Source: Monosporascus cannonballus (taxonomy: Eukaryota > Ascomycota > Sordariomycetes > Xylariales). Taken from it: a DNA stretch of 64,000 nt. Positions 45,669 through 56,506 of this stretch are shown here, one piece after another; within the stretch, counting starts at the first letter, position 1; each line of letters starts with the position of its first letter. A program made the position numbers and the translations under genes. The DNA lies in NCBI GenBank assembly GCA_004154925.1, contig QJNS01000013.1, forward strand, positions 186,001 through 250,000, given 5' to 3'. The notes beneath the pieces were generated by a model, which saw only the letters and a program-made list of their open reading frames with translations, had not been told where the DNA came from and did not search any database.

Positions 45669-48439
45669 CCTCTCAAGAGGCTAATGTCACTAGGAAAATA
45701 ATTGCTCATTTTCCGTTTTCAACAAAGCATTAATTTGGGCGTTGGGGCATCCATGTCTGGACGACATGATCAAGATCCAATCCGAACCGCCATAGAGTGC
45801 AATGCCTGCCACGACACAATCACACTCCTTCAATATTCTTCACCTACTCATCAGACGACATGCTCATATAGCATGTTCAGACAGCATGCCCGGACCCGCG
45901 TGCTCAGACGACATGCTAGAAGCGACGATGACGAATCTTATGATAACTTCAAATCTTATGATACCTTCATTCTTGTTGTTTAAATGCTGCTCCAAACCCT
46001 GTAAATGCTTCACGATTTGACGCGCTGCATGGAGGAGCGTAATTCTTTCAAACGGGGCCTAGTTGGCCTTTGATGCGAAGCACGAGATACTCGACCAACG
46101 AGAAACTCCAGCCTATCATGAACCCTAGGCGGTTAATGTTCATTACCGAGAAAAGGAGAAAGGGTGAAGCTCTGCTTTTTGTTCATGAGGTCGGCCAAAC
46201 CCCTTAAAGACCGAGGTCTGAATAAGTACACTTTATTTCCTAGCTTACGACATGATGACGATTTCTTCCGTTCCCAAAAAGGTCCGAAGTTACTGCGGGC
46301 GTACGTTGGAAACACCTCGAGGCATTAGGTCATGAATGATGAAGGGAATAAAAAGGCTATTCTTGCTTGATACACAGCGAAACCAGTTTAGATGCTAAGC
46401 TACATAAATCGAAGCGGTATTTGACTTGTGCATCTTGTTCAAAATCGCTGTTGACTTTTCCATCCCAAGGACAACAGCCCATATAGGCCGCGCATGTTGG
46501 TCCCGGAGCAAGTGGAAGTCGTCGCGAGCCGTTGACCGGCACCGAAGAGTCTCGAAAGGGGTGTGGGGGAAGTTGGGCGAAGGGGGAAGAGAGGTTCCCT
46601 CCCATCGACTACTAGTACATTACCTTACGTATATGGATGGGGCAAACCCCCTTTCGCGTCGCACCGCCAACGCCGCGGCCCGTCGGCTCAGGTCGCACGC
46701 GTCGATACATGGGGGGAGGGAGGGCGAAAGGAGGAAAGGGGAGGTTGGTGCGCAAAGAGGTTTCTTCTAAAGAGACACAGGCGTGAAGGGACGGAGGGGA
46801 TCGTCGAGGAAGGCTCCAAGATGGCCGTCGCCCGCCGCGGGCTGAAGAGATCGGAGAGCGCCCACACGCGCGCTTGTGTGTCCATGTGGGTGTGCGTGTG
46901 TGTGTCCATGCATGCATGTGTTTCGTGCGGTCCTCTGTGTTAGTGGGTCATCGCCGGGTCGCAACTCACCCTGACTGGCTGGCTGGATAGGGTAGGGTGT
47001 CTGTCGTGCGGCATGTGCGATGTTGGGTAACGAACTCCCCGGGCGGCCTCGAGGAACCAGAAGGTTCGTCACGGCCATTGTCGTCCAGGCTTTCTCTGTT
47101 TTTGTGCCGCGCTCCGCGACATCGACGTGTGCATGTGTAGTAGGTGTGTGAGTGTGAGTATGCTATGTACTCGAGTCGGTGTCGAGTCTTTCCCCGGTTT
47201 ATTGTAGTCGGCCGGAGCAGCGGACATCGCCAGTTAGCTAGCTGGCCTAGCTGTCTGGCCGGCCGACGACGCCTGTCGTGGCATAACCCCCTTATGCTGG
47301 TTTGCCAGATGGACTGTCTGATTCGCTTCCCAACTGCCGGGTCCCCATCCTCACCCCCTCCGCGGCCGTTGCGTGTCATAGGTGTCCGTCGACAGGCCAG
47401 GGGGGTGAAGGTATCGAGCGAGTGCGCAAGGAGCGGTGACGGGTATGTAGCTAGACTCTCTAGATAGGCGTCTAGACCGCGAGCTAACCTAAGTGTTTGT
47501 CCAGCGCGGCGGTTTCACCCGTGCTACGCGAGCTATGAGCCAAAGGATGTCGGTCGCCCTTGGGAGCGGGTTGTCTCCCTCGCCCGGTCGACACCACGCC
47601 CCCCGTGTTCCGGTTCGCGCGATTACCAATCTGGGTGGTCGGTGGTCTCCCTCGCGGACAGGCAGCCCACCTACCTATCACTACCTCACCGGCTGCCCCC
47701 CAACTAAGTCCCTAAGATCACATGCCCCATCCGGCGCGAATAGGTTGCCCAGGAATGGGTGTTCGGACCGCAGAAGAAGACGGCTAGCCAGCTCGCTCTG
47801 GTGCGGCTGGCTGGCGTGTGGGGTTTGTATGTAATGTATGTATGCTCGAGGCCGCTGCTGCTGGCTGGGTTCGACGCATGTTTGTGACCGGGGGACAGGA
47901 GCGGTGTCGTGTCCTAGTGCGGTCCGCTCGGGACGACAACAGGCCATCCTCGCCCGCGGCTCCTACTCCTCGAGGCCCCATCCAGCGCACTCAGTCCGCA
48001 TACCTCCCCGTCGCGCCGCTCTGCTAGGAGACGAGATGTGTGACGCGTCTTCCTCGGCCCCCTGTTGCGTCCATCACCTCCGCGTCTCCCCCGCGTCGAC
48101 GCGAGTTCGGGTTGCGAGGGCATGCTCGGTCCTCTCAGGAAGAGCCATGTCGAGATGTTCGCATCCGCACTCAGCGAGCGATGCGATGCCTGCCTCCTGA
48201 CCCTGACTCGCACACGGAGCGGAGCGACTCGGACGATACCGGTGGTCGGCAAGCGATCGATGGCTATCTCCGCCGGAGAGCACACATGGAGGAGAACGAC
48301 GAGCCAGGATGACGAGGCCGCGCGGCGGGCGGGCTCGTCCCCAAGGGTGTCCGCCTCTGGCCTGGGCAGTGAAGCTTTGCGCCGCCGCCCGAGCGTGAGG
48401 GGAAGCTGGGCGATGACGTCTGTTTAAATAGCCCTTGGT
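45669..48439. other. stuA 3' flank and GC-rich microsatellite spacer
   Basis: About 2.8 kb. It starts with the stuA 3' flank, including the ACATGC repeats at 45,851-45,917. From about 46.5 to 48.4 kb it is GC-rich with many overlapping open frames on both strands, none protein-like. It carries GTGTGTGCG / CATGCATG runs at about 46,872-46,920 and a TGTGAGTGTGAG patch at about 47,145. GC content alone explains the open frames. Confidence 0.5.
45851..45917. repeat. TCAGACGACATGCT short direct repeats
   Basis: TCAGACGACATGCT occurs exactly at 45,851-45,864 and 45,904-45,917, with a variant TTCAGACAGCATGC between them. The GCATG cores also make small inverted pairs (ACATGCT / AGCATGT). They lie about 180-250 bp after the stuA stop, so they may be in its 3' UTR. 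Confidence 0.8.
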
Positions 48440-49985
48440 GCTCGTATTTAGGATTTTCGCCACAAGACTTTCTGGGACCTTATTCGAAACCTAGCACTAT
48501 CACGGCTCGGCCCGTACTTGGAGAGTGCCAGGGCTTGGCACCTTGATGGTCTGGACGACGGCGCTATCGCCTCGACTCGTCTCCTTTGGGATGGATGTAC
48601 TCCGTAGGTTTGAGGCTAAGATCGTTCCAGTACAACGTTGGCATGCCTTTCAACATGGCGGGAAGTCGTCCAATTAAGGTGCGCATGGATGGATACCAAG
48701 GATCGTACACCATCTTCGGGTTAAGTACTGTACCTACAACAGAATTTTTCTATGCGCCCCTGGCGTAAGCAGCCTACCTACGTTGCTCGGAGAATGCATA
48801 CATACTCTATGTCCTTTGGCAAGGTCTACATGGCAATGTGCAAGGGGTTCATCCGCCCTTATCTGGGGTCGTGACAGGCTGACTGAGTTTACACTGCCAA
48901 ACGTCATGGCGCCCATGCAGGCCAAAGTTTATCGGACGGATACGAGGGCGTGCCGTTAGTGAACACAGCCCCCATAGACGTCTACAGCGGATACCCATCG
49001 AGGGTAGAAGCTTATTTGGAGCACCTTGACGAGACCGTACACCTGGGCGTCCCTGGTGAGATCCCGGTTTGGGCGGGGATGGTATCTCGGTTGGCTCGAT
49101 GACGTTAATAAGGTTGTGCGGCTTAAACTGAACATGGCCCGATAGAGACAATGGCAGCGGCAAGAGCTTGACCTCCTCGCGAGGGGCCATTCAAAAGTTT
49201 TGCGTCCAGCTCAAGCCTCACGAGCTCCGGCGCTGCTTATCTGCGGGACACAATTTGGGCCCCGATGGACCAGTAGGGGACGCCCAGAAGAGCCCTGCCA
49301 CGGTTCTCGCGGGGGCCTCGATACTCTACTTTGAGGCTGAGGGATATCACTATTCGGCTAATAGTGCCTATTAGGTTCTAGAGACCGGGTGTTCGGTTCT
49401 GGAAAACCACTTATTCGGCTCTGAGGAGCTGAATCGTACTCCACGAGAAAGAGACGATGCCAGGGCCCAGGTAGCCATCGCTGAACATGAACTACGAACG
49501 GCTGTCGAAAGACATCAACATGAGACGGATGATCAACGACAAAAGTTTGAGCGAGAACTTCATCGTATTCGAGAGAGGGTCGCATCCAGAGGCGTCGACG
49601 CCGACGTTTGTCGCAGACCGCACTGGTCGCAACCGGATTCATTGCAGGGCAGTCTGCACCAACTCTAATTAGAGCTAGCCGAGACGCAACTCTGGTCAGC
49701 TCCGGATTATCTCTCCTTGGTGACGTTGATCTGATGGAAGGGTGGTGCGGCTCACTATCAACCCGACTCTGGGACTAAGCAAAGGGCCGGGCTTTTTGAG
49801 ACAAACTAGGCCAGTGCTTCGATGCGCCATCAAGGACTTCGGCTGATTACTCGGATGCAGTAAGGTTTCGATGCCAGTTAGCTGGCAGATATAAGCCGGC
49901 GCCGGAAGAAGACAGATGTAGACGTCATAGAATGGGCAACATGTTCGAGGCAGAACGAGGCGACGGCGCTGTAAACAAGTGAGCG
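48440..49985 (+). pseudogene. Stop-interrupted gene relic with a coiled-coil segment
   Basis: Plus-strand reading gives several protein-like blocks in changing frames. They are RHKTFWDLIRNLALSRLGPY at about 48,460-48,600; VNTAPIDVYSGYPSRVEAYL and LDETVHLGVPGEIPVWAG at about 48,955-49,080; and an open block 49,375-49,665 flanked by TAG (49,372) and TAA (49,666). The last block is highly charged and heptad-like (RERDDARAQVAIAEHELRTA, DDQRQKFERELHRIRERV), as in coiled coils, and has strong purine-first codon character. Further text follows (LADISRRRKKTDVDVIEWAT) between stops to about 49,975. This looks like an old gene broken by nonsense and frameshift changes. Family not recognised. Confidence 0.5.
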
Positions 49986-50300
49986 AGCCTTTAAAAATAT
50001 ATCTAGACGTTGTGTTACATGAAAGCATTTGGGTATCGTGCGCAAAACTACCGGTTAACCATGGTCATTACATCCGTACGAGGGGTCTCCTTTCCTAGAG
50101 GCCTTTATCGCAAGATCAGATATCAAGTATTCCTAATCCCACGCCTCATCACTCTCCTACAAGTGTTCTCAAGCCGAGCTAGAGCCAATGACAAGACCCA
50201 AGCGAAGTAGGTGACAACCGGCAGTGGCACTCCACGTCCCACGGCCACGAAAGGATCAGCGGAGAAAAGACTGAGAATACTTCTTGGGACGAGCCGATTT

Positions 50301-50934
50301 CTACTCGGACTCGTCATCTTCCTCACTAGTTGCCTCAATGTTGGACTTGCTGGACTTCCCCTTCTGCTTCTTGCTCTCCTTGGCGTCCTTCATGGAAGGC
50401 TTAGACGAAGACGAAGGCGCCGCTGCGGCGGCCGCACTGGAGGTGATATCTGCAGTCTCGTGGCCTTGCTCGTTCAGCTGGGCGTTGATATCGGGGATTG
50501 CTTTGATGAAACTGTTATACTGGTCGAGGGAAAGCGAGATGCCCTGGGCGGTGTGATTAGCGGGTAAGTAGGGGTTGCGAATTAGGAGTCGTCTCGCTCC
50601 CTACCTTCTTGCCGGGCCTGAGCTCCCCGGTCTGGTCGGTGTAGTACTCGCGGATGTTAACCAGCACTTTGCCCTTGAACTCGGAGATATTGATCCGTCG
50701 GGTGTTGGAGAGCTTGAAAATTTGGGACGTTAGTGACGCGATATAATATCGATCTTGTTAATGACCTACAGGCCAGTACGTATTGCCCTCTTCATCCTGG
50801 GCGGAGGTGCCTGCAGAGACAGTCTCAGTCTTCTTGGTGGGTTTCTTGCTCGGCTTCGCGGTTTCCTCCTCACTGGCGACGTCGTCATCCTCCTCGACGT
50901 CGCGAGATCGCTTCAGGTTCTTGAGTTTGCCCAT
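50301..50934 (-). CDS. sub1: Transcriptional coactivator p15/PC4 (Sub1)
   Basis: Three minus-strand exons (50770-50934, 50605-50712, 50301-50543) with introns of 57 and 61 nt, all in phase 0, give 171 residues. PC4/Sub1 is a nuclear single-strand DNA-binding coactivator for RNA polymerase II, with roles in promoter opening, elongation and DNA repair. The N-terminus is a lysine/acidic tail (MGKLKNLKRSRDVEEDDDV). The core DNA-binding fold spans about residues 45-105: LSNTRRINISEFKGKVLVNI, REYYTDQTGELRPGKKGISL, then LDQYNSFIKAIPDIN. A long Ala/Ser/Lys-rich C-terminal extension (SSAAAAAAPSSSS ... SEEDDESE) is typical of fungal homologues. The frame extends upstream of 50934 without stops, but the start chosen gives the conserved N-terminus. 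It diverges from the sorting nexin. Confidence 0.92.
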
Positions 50935-52155
50935 CCTGTCCAAGTAACGGTATTCTGCACTCGAAGTGGTGGATGATCTCGCACCAATTGGGAAGCCAAT
51001 ATTGGATGAAAATCCCTCTTGAGTAATTGCGTGGGATGCGCGCACACGTGTGCTTCTTGTGACAAGAGAGGGGTTCAAGAAGATGTGGGCGTGCGAGCGC
51101 GTCGGGCTGTAAAAGTCTAGGAGACGAGAGACGCGACAAGGCAATGACGATTTAATGGACATTTCTTTGATGAGATTGATTAGAGCAAGACGGGAATTTA
51201 CCCTTAATGTTGAGTGCTAATCGGAAAGGGTAATCCACCGTGGGGAGATAGGGATTGTCTTTGTGCCTAGGTCTAATGATCTTTCATATGTAGGTAGGTA
51301 CTGATATGTGGCTTATGTTCTACAAATTAGATACCCGAGTTAATATGGGCAGCTTAATGGAAATACAGACGGGTCAAAGTACTTACTTAAGTACCTAATT
51401 AATATCGGTAGGTACAATACATACGAATAGGAGTTTTGGAAGGGACCAGAAAGTCGCTGCGGAAGTCGTAAACTGCCTACAACATACTTGGGCAGCAGGG
51501 TAAGCGCGATTAAAAACAATTCGATTGATAAGGACCAGAAGCAGCAGGCATACAAAGTATCGTATTTTTAGGGCCCAGAGGCTTACGCCAACAGTGGGTA
51601 CCAGTACATATGTACCGACTCCGTCCTTTGTAGTGATCTTTTGGGTTAAATTGGCTAGATCTCGATTAGACCACCTAACGATTGGGTACTTGCAAGCCCT
51701 GGGTATGCCCAGAATTTGGCAATCGCAACCCCCCTGCAGCGCATCAAACACCACAGTCAGGATGGGAGTGCGTAATACGCGTGTGGTAATTCCCCCTTTG
51801 CTGGGAGAGTCTCGAGAGGTTTACATTTCTGCCAACTCGTACGGAAGTTGGTGATCTGACGAACCGACTCAACGCCATCTTACCTGCTTTTTCTGTACAC
51901 GGAATAAGCGTCAGTCTCACTTGACTTGTCTTTCTACGGGCTACTTAATTATTTTCTGCTTTTTAATAGAATTCATGAATACATTCTGCGCTTTAGACCA
52001 TAAATTCTTGTCGGGTTCTAGCGAGTCGTCCCCCCTTTAATGACCGAAGCTCGAATTCTCTACCATATGAAGTACTCCACCTCGAGATAATTGATTGCCC
52101 TTGTGATGCGCCATCCCGATATTGCGCTAGTTCCCGAGAAACACGACTACCTGCG
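50935..52155. promoter_or_regulatory. Divergent promoter region (SUB1 / sorting nexin)
   Basis: About 1.2 kb between two divergent starts. It contains TAGGTAGGTA at about 51,291 and GGTAGGTAC near 51,411. No TATA box is evident on either side, in keeping with housekeeping genes. No coding frame is supported between 51,170 and 52,150. Confidence 0.55.
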
Positions 52156-55100
52156 ATGAACCCCTCGGACGAGGCTCAAAAAGGCGGCTCGTCTGCTCCT
52201 CTGCCGAATAGCGAGACCAGAGACATAGAGCAAAACACTACTGAGGCGGCTTTATCTCAGCCTCCTAGAACCGAGATACACGCTTTAGAACCCTCCAGCC
52301 CGACAACGCTCAGCCCGATTACGCCGTCAAGCAACGAAAGCCAACAGCAAGAAGACTCTATAACGAAAGTCCTCTTGTTCCTCTCGACGGCGACTCCCGG
52401 CACCCTGGGAGGTGTTGCTGTGGGACTTTCTGCCGTCACATATCTTGTTCTGGGGCAAATTGGTCTCCTTCTCATTGGCGCATTTGCTGGAATTACACTG
52501 TATACATCATGGGAGTCCCGTCAACCCGACATCTCGAATGCTGTAAGAGGCGAAAAGGGGTTGGAATTCTTACAGCGACTCCTCGAGACCAAAACTGCAA
52601 GTACCGGCGGCATGAACGAGCAAGATCAAGAAGGTGAATCCGAGGCACTGGCACGGGGCTTTGACGATTTCCAGCCGGAAACGCGGGAGGCCCTGAATGC
52701 GCTCGTCGATGCCGTCATCCGAGACTACGTAGACTGGTGGTACGGCCCGATTCTGCCTACCGACAAGTCCTTCCCTCTGTCGTGTCGTAAGGTTCTGATC
52801 TCCTTCATCCTAAACATCTCCGGGCAGTTAGGCCGCAAACGGCCCGCAGATGCATTTGTGGACTTCCTCACCCACACTTGTTCCATTATAATTGTCTTCC
52901 TCGCTCAAATGGCGACCGCTTTCTCCGAGCTCCCTTCCGACAGAGAGTCAACGGCGGCTGATGCTATATACAATTATCTCGCCTCTGACACTGATTCGCC
53001 CCTATCCAACCTGCTGAATACGAGGCAGCAGGCCGAGAAGTTCAAAATGGTGGCAGAAGACCTCCTGGGCTTCTTAGACAACACTGCACGTGACTGTGAT
53101 CCTGTTAAGATCTTCCTCCGTGAGATCCTCTCCACCATTGTCCTCGAAGGAACCCTGCAGACGTGCTCTAAAGCCGACTGGATCAACGGCTGGATCGTGT
53201 ACCTTCTAGAATCTGGAGAGACGGATCTATCCCAGGCCATCGACGAGGCCATCGAAAACCAGAAGGCTTTCAGCGACATTGATGGCAACGTTGGGAATAT
53301 AGCCCTTTCTAAAGGGAATCGCAATTCCTACGAGATGGACAAGGCCCGTCGGAAAGAACAGGCCCATAAGAAGAAACTGTCAAGGGCTGACGAAGAGATG
53401 GAGAAAGCCATGGAGGAGATGAAGAGACTGAACGAAATGATCGCGGAAGCGGATAGAGCCAAAGACGCGTCAAATCATAAGATCAGCTCAGAAGACTCAG
53501 GCCTCCTCGACAACGCCCCGCTACCAAATGGGAAGGACCTGGACTCAAATACGAAACAGCAACCGAGCGGGGTCTCACCGGAGAAGCCCAGCAACCGAGT
53601 CTCAGAACCAAAGGGCACTCCGAGGGAACCATCCCTGGACAAAAATGAGGCAAAGGATGAGGCCCCCTACTCACCTATTACTCCCGGATCGACAACGGGT
53701 TCGTCTAGCCAGAACTCGTCCCCCAGCGGAGACCAAGGAGGGTCCGCAGCGCATCATTTTACTAGCTTCGATCAGATTGTCCCGCCAGCCCGCGAAGATT
53801 CCGACGAAGACGAAATCCGCAGGCCTCCGCCTTTAACATTGCACAATGCCATCATCACGATTCACGATGATTCCTCCAATGGCAAGGGCCAGTTGCGTAG
53901 CAAGCCCAGTTGGGAGTATCTTATTCAGATCGAGCCAGCATCATCTCAACACCCCGGGTGGATGATAATGAAGACATACCCGCAATTCGAAGCTCTCCAT
54001 GAAAGCCTTCGGCGGATTGCCAGCGTGTCAGGCGCTGCCGCATTTCTTGAGGCCCACACTACATTCCCTAGCTGGAAAGTACATACTAGGTCATCATTGC
54101 GGGGCGAGATAGAGAGGTATATGCGAGCCGCATGTGCTGAAAAATCTCTGGCGGAATCAGAGGCCTTCAAGCGCTTCCTGGAGAAAGCTCAGGAGCCTCG
54201 GGCAGCCAACAGAGGGTTTTCTCTCGAATCCGTCGGCAAGGGCGTCCTCGGCGCACTGCAGAGCGCTCCCAAGGGTGCCTTTGACAGCGGCAAGATGGTC
54301 GTGGGCGGAGTTACCGGTGTATTCGGTAACATTGGATTGGGATCAAGGAAATCAACCAACTCGTCGCTACAGGAGTCCCAGACCGCTAGCCCGCAGAACA
54401 ATGGCAACCCCCGACCGCTTTCTCTGCCTGTTCTTCCGAGATTAGATAGTTTCAACTCGACGAACGGAACGAGGGCGTCAATGTCTAGAGATAGTCTCGA
54501 TAGCCAGAGGTCGTCCGTGATCTCTGTTCAGCCTGGGAAATTGCCGCCAATGGAACGGAGACCTAGCTATCAAGCCGACTCAGATCAGGCGAGTCTACAG
54601 CCGACCCGTTCCGACCGGTGGGAGAACAGGTCGCCTAGTGTGGCGAGTAGTAGGGGGCACAGCCGCGCTTCGAGCATGGCTGCAGTGCGGTCGCCTTTGC
54701 GGTCTCCATCCGAAACAAGTCTGAGTGGCATGAAGCTTCCGCCTCCACCGAACGAGATGGCGGAGGACTATGGTTCTCCAACCGCGACTCGTCATAGTAC
54801 TGACGGGAACCCGAGGCTTCTATCTCCGACGGCAGCTATCAACAGTGGTTTCCATACCTCTCCGACCCGAACTCAAGCCTCAATTCCGCTTGAAAAGCCG
54901 CCAGTACAGGCGTGCAGACCCACGAAGCGCCGCTCAAGACAGTATATACCACTGTCGGAACAGGAAACCCGCGTAGCAGTCGAGCTCCTATTCGCTGTCA
55001 TTACTGAGCTCTATACGCTATCTTCCGCCTGGAATATCCGAAGGACACTCCTAACCGCGGCAAAGTCATTTCTGCTACGTCCCGGCAACCCCTCGCTTGC

Positions 55101-55443
55101 CTCGATCCAGTCTCTTATTCAGCAGTCGGTCCTTGATGCGAACACAACGGACGCCGGCATTGCAACATACCTACGAAAGCTCAGGGAGAACTCTTTACCC
55201 ACGGAAGACGAGAGAAAGGCATGGCCCGCAGAATTAACCTCGGAAGAGCGAGAGGAGTTGAGGGTAAAGGCAAGGAAGTTATTCATACAGAGCAGTGTGC
55301 CCGCCGCCCTGATTGGTATTATGGGCCAGTCCGCGACGGGTGAAGCCCTAGGTCGAGTGTTTGACTGCTTGCAGATTGAAGAAGTTGCCCGAGGGCTGTT
55401 TTTTGGTATCCTACTGCAGGCAGTCCGAGTAATCACGCATTAA
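52156..55443 (+). CDS. Sorting nexin with PXA, PX and nexin C domains (SNX19-like)
   Basis: Single-exon gene of 1095 residues. Order: disordered N-terminus; paired hydrophobic segments at about 72-117 (VLLFLSTATPGTLGGVAVGL, GLLLIGAFAGITLY) likely to anchor or hairpin into a membrane; PXA domain at about 175-355 (NALVDAVIRDYVDWWYGPI, DWINGWIVYLLES); a short charged coiled coil at about 395-440 (EEMEKAMEEMKRLNEMIAEA); low-complexity linker; PX domain at about 555-675 (WEYLIQIEPASS, MKTYPQFEALHESLRRIA), which binds phosphoinositides; Ser-rich linker; nexin C domain at about 925-1090. No RGS domain lies between PXA and PX, so the layout is SNX19-like rather than Mdm1/SNX13-like. The expected role is tethering between the endoplasmic reticulum and endosomes or vacuole, and lipid handling. 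The ATG at 52156 (CTGCGATGAACC) is the first of the frame. Confidence 0.92.
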   Translation: MNPSDEAQKGGSSAPLPNSETRDIEQNTTEAALSQPPRTEIHALEPSSPTTLSPITPSSNESQQQEDSITKVLLFLSTATPGTLGGVAVGLSAVTYLVLGQIGLLLIGAFAGITLYTSWESRQPDISNAVRGEKGLEFLQRLLETKTASTGGMNEQDQEGESEALARGFDDFQPETREALNALVDAVIRDYVDWWYGPILPTDKSFPLSCRKVLISFILNISGQLGRKRPADAFVDFLTHTCSIIIVFLAQMATAFSELPSDRESTAADAIYNYLASDTDSPLSNLLNTRQQAEKFKMVAEDLLGFLDNTARDCDPVKIFLREILSTIVLEGTLQTCSKADWINGWIVYLLESGETDLSQAIDEAIENQKAFSDIDGNVGNIALSKGNRNSYEMDKARRKEQAHKKKLSRADEEMEKAMEEMKRLNEMIAEADRAKDASNHKISSEDSGLLDNAPLPNGKDLDSNTKQQPSGVSPEKPSNRVSEPKGTPREPSLDKNEAKDEAPYSPITPGSTTGSSSQNSSPSGDQGGSAAHHFTSFDQIVPPAREDSDEDEIRRPPPLTLHNAIITIHDDSSNGKGQLRSKPSWEYLIQIEPASSQHPGWMIMKTYPQFEALHESLRRIASVSGAAAFLEAHTTFPSWKVHTRSSLRGEIERYMRAACAEKSLAESEAFKRFLEKAQEPRAANRGFSLESVGKGVLGALQSAPKGAFDSGKMVVGGVTGVFGNIGLGSRKSTNSSLQESQTASPQNNGNPRPLSLPVLPRLDSFNSTNGTRASMSRDSLDSQRSSVISVQPGKLPPMERRPSYQADSDQASLQPTRSDRWENRSPSVASSRGHSRASSMAAVRSPLRSPSETSLSGMKLPPPPNEMAEDYGSPTATRHSTDGNPRLLSPTAAINSGFHTSPTRTQASIPLEKPPVQACRPTKRRSRQYIPLSEQETRVAVELLFAVITELYTLSSAWNIRRTLLTAAKSFLLRPGNPSLASIQSLIQQSVLDANTTDAGIATYLRKLRENSLPTEDERKAWPAELTSEEREELRVKARKLFIQSSVPAALIGIMGQSATGEALGRVFDCLQIEEVARGLFFGILLQAVRVITH

Positions 55444-55791
55444 GTCGGCGTTTCACGGGCTTTTACGCACGGGCGGATGGTATGATTCGATCACGGGTAA
55501 CCGTATGCTGGGCATCTATACGATACAATTGTTTAATACTAGGTGCATGCGGCGCATTGGGTGCGTTGGCCCAATCAGAAACAGGGGGGCATGTAGAACG
55601 ATTGTACGACTATCAGCCGCAGAAATTACAGGGCCTAACCGTGGGTTTGATGAGAGACCGAGTAGTCGGTATTACGAAATTAGTTTATACATTCCGAGCT
55701 TGTTGGCAGACCGCAACGGACGTAAAGGGGGTTGCTTGTACTTCAATATACGGATACCAATACCAGTACTTTCATGCCGATACGCCCCTTA
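55444..55791. other. 3' flank of the sorting nexin
   Basis: About 350 bp of convergent 3' region. Two overlapping short open frames show nothing recognisable. Confidence 0.5.
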
Positions 55792-56506
55792 GCTGCTCAA
55801 TTGCTGTTTCTAGCTGATGGGCATCGTCTCTGTCTTCATCGTCGCCTCCAGGTCCTAACGACATGCCGCAATCAAGAGATAAGGTGGTGACGAACTTCCA
55901 ACGGATCCTTCCCCCCTGTAGTCCATGCACTGATCGGTCACGGTCCGAACTACGACGATATCGGCAGTCGACACGATCCGCCTCATCTCGTCTACCGTAT
56001 CGGGCGACATCATGCCTCCTCCTTGACTGTAATAACGACTCCGTCTTGGGGTCCCACAGCACGCGGAACGAGGCCGTCGGCTCGCACAGCCACCCCTGCC
56101 CCGCGCGATACGGCCCACCATGCGCAGGTCCCCGCCTCGGGGGTGTTCCTCGGTTCGCGCGTCCGCCCCGTCGCCCTCCATCCCGTGGTGCGCATCCCAG
56201 ACGCCGAGCGCGCGAACCCGGACCCGGAAGCGGACCGCGCCGCGGCCGGCCGGAGGGCCGTGGTAGAACGGCGCGGAAGCCTCCGCCGGCAGCGGGTTCC
56301 GCTCGCTGCCTGAACCCGCACCCGCGTCCCCGCCATCGTCATCTTCATCAGCTTGCGGGAGCAGCGCCCTCCGCGGCGCCGGCGCACTGCGCTATCGTCT
56401 CGTGCCAGCGCCGGCTGACGCGCCGCGCGGACACGAGGAGGGTGCGCGGGTCTAGGTGCGGCAGGATGTGCTCGAGGATTCCGGGGGTGGGGGGGGCGCT
56501 TCCCAT
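55792..56506 (-). pseudogene. F-box protein gene, reading frame disrupted
   Basis: The minus-strand start at 56506 (MGSAPPTPG) leads into a clear F-box: ILEHILPHLDPRTLLVSARR then VSRRWHETIAQ. F-box proteins link targets to SCF ubiquitin ligases, and this type is expanded in moulds. The frame meets TGA at 56,348. Family-like text then continues in other frames: ERNPLPAEASAPFYHG (about 56,300-56,250), GWLCEPTASFRVLWDPKTES (about 56,095-56,035) and DTVDEMRRIVSTADIVVVR (about 56,005-55,945). No introns with good signals explain these changes, so frameshifts in a GC-rich, poly-C-containing gene are likely, whether real decay or sequencing error at homopolymers such as the C tract near 56,485-56,497. 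Confidence 0.65.

Noticed and set aside
46500..48430. Dense open frames on both strands suggesting genes
   Set aside because: High GC and microsatellites explain them. No start context, splice pattern or protein-like composition.
50935..51162. N-terminal extension of the Sub1/PC4 protein
   Set aside because: The frame is open upstream, but the translated text is unlike the family. The ATG at 50934 gives the expected acidic/lysine N-terminus.
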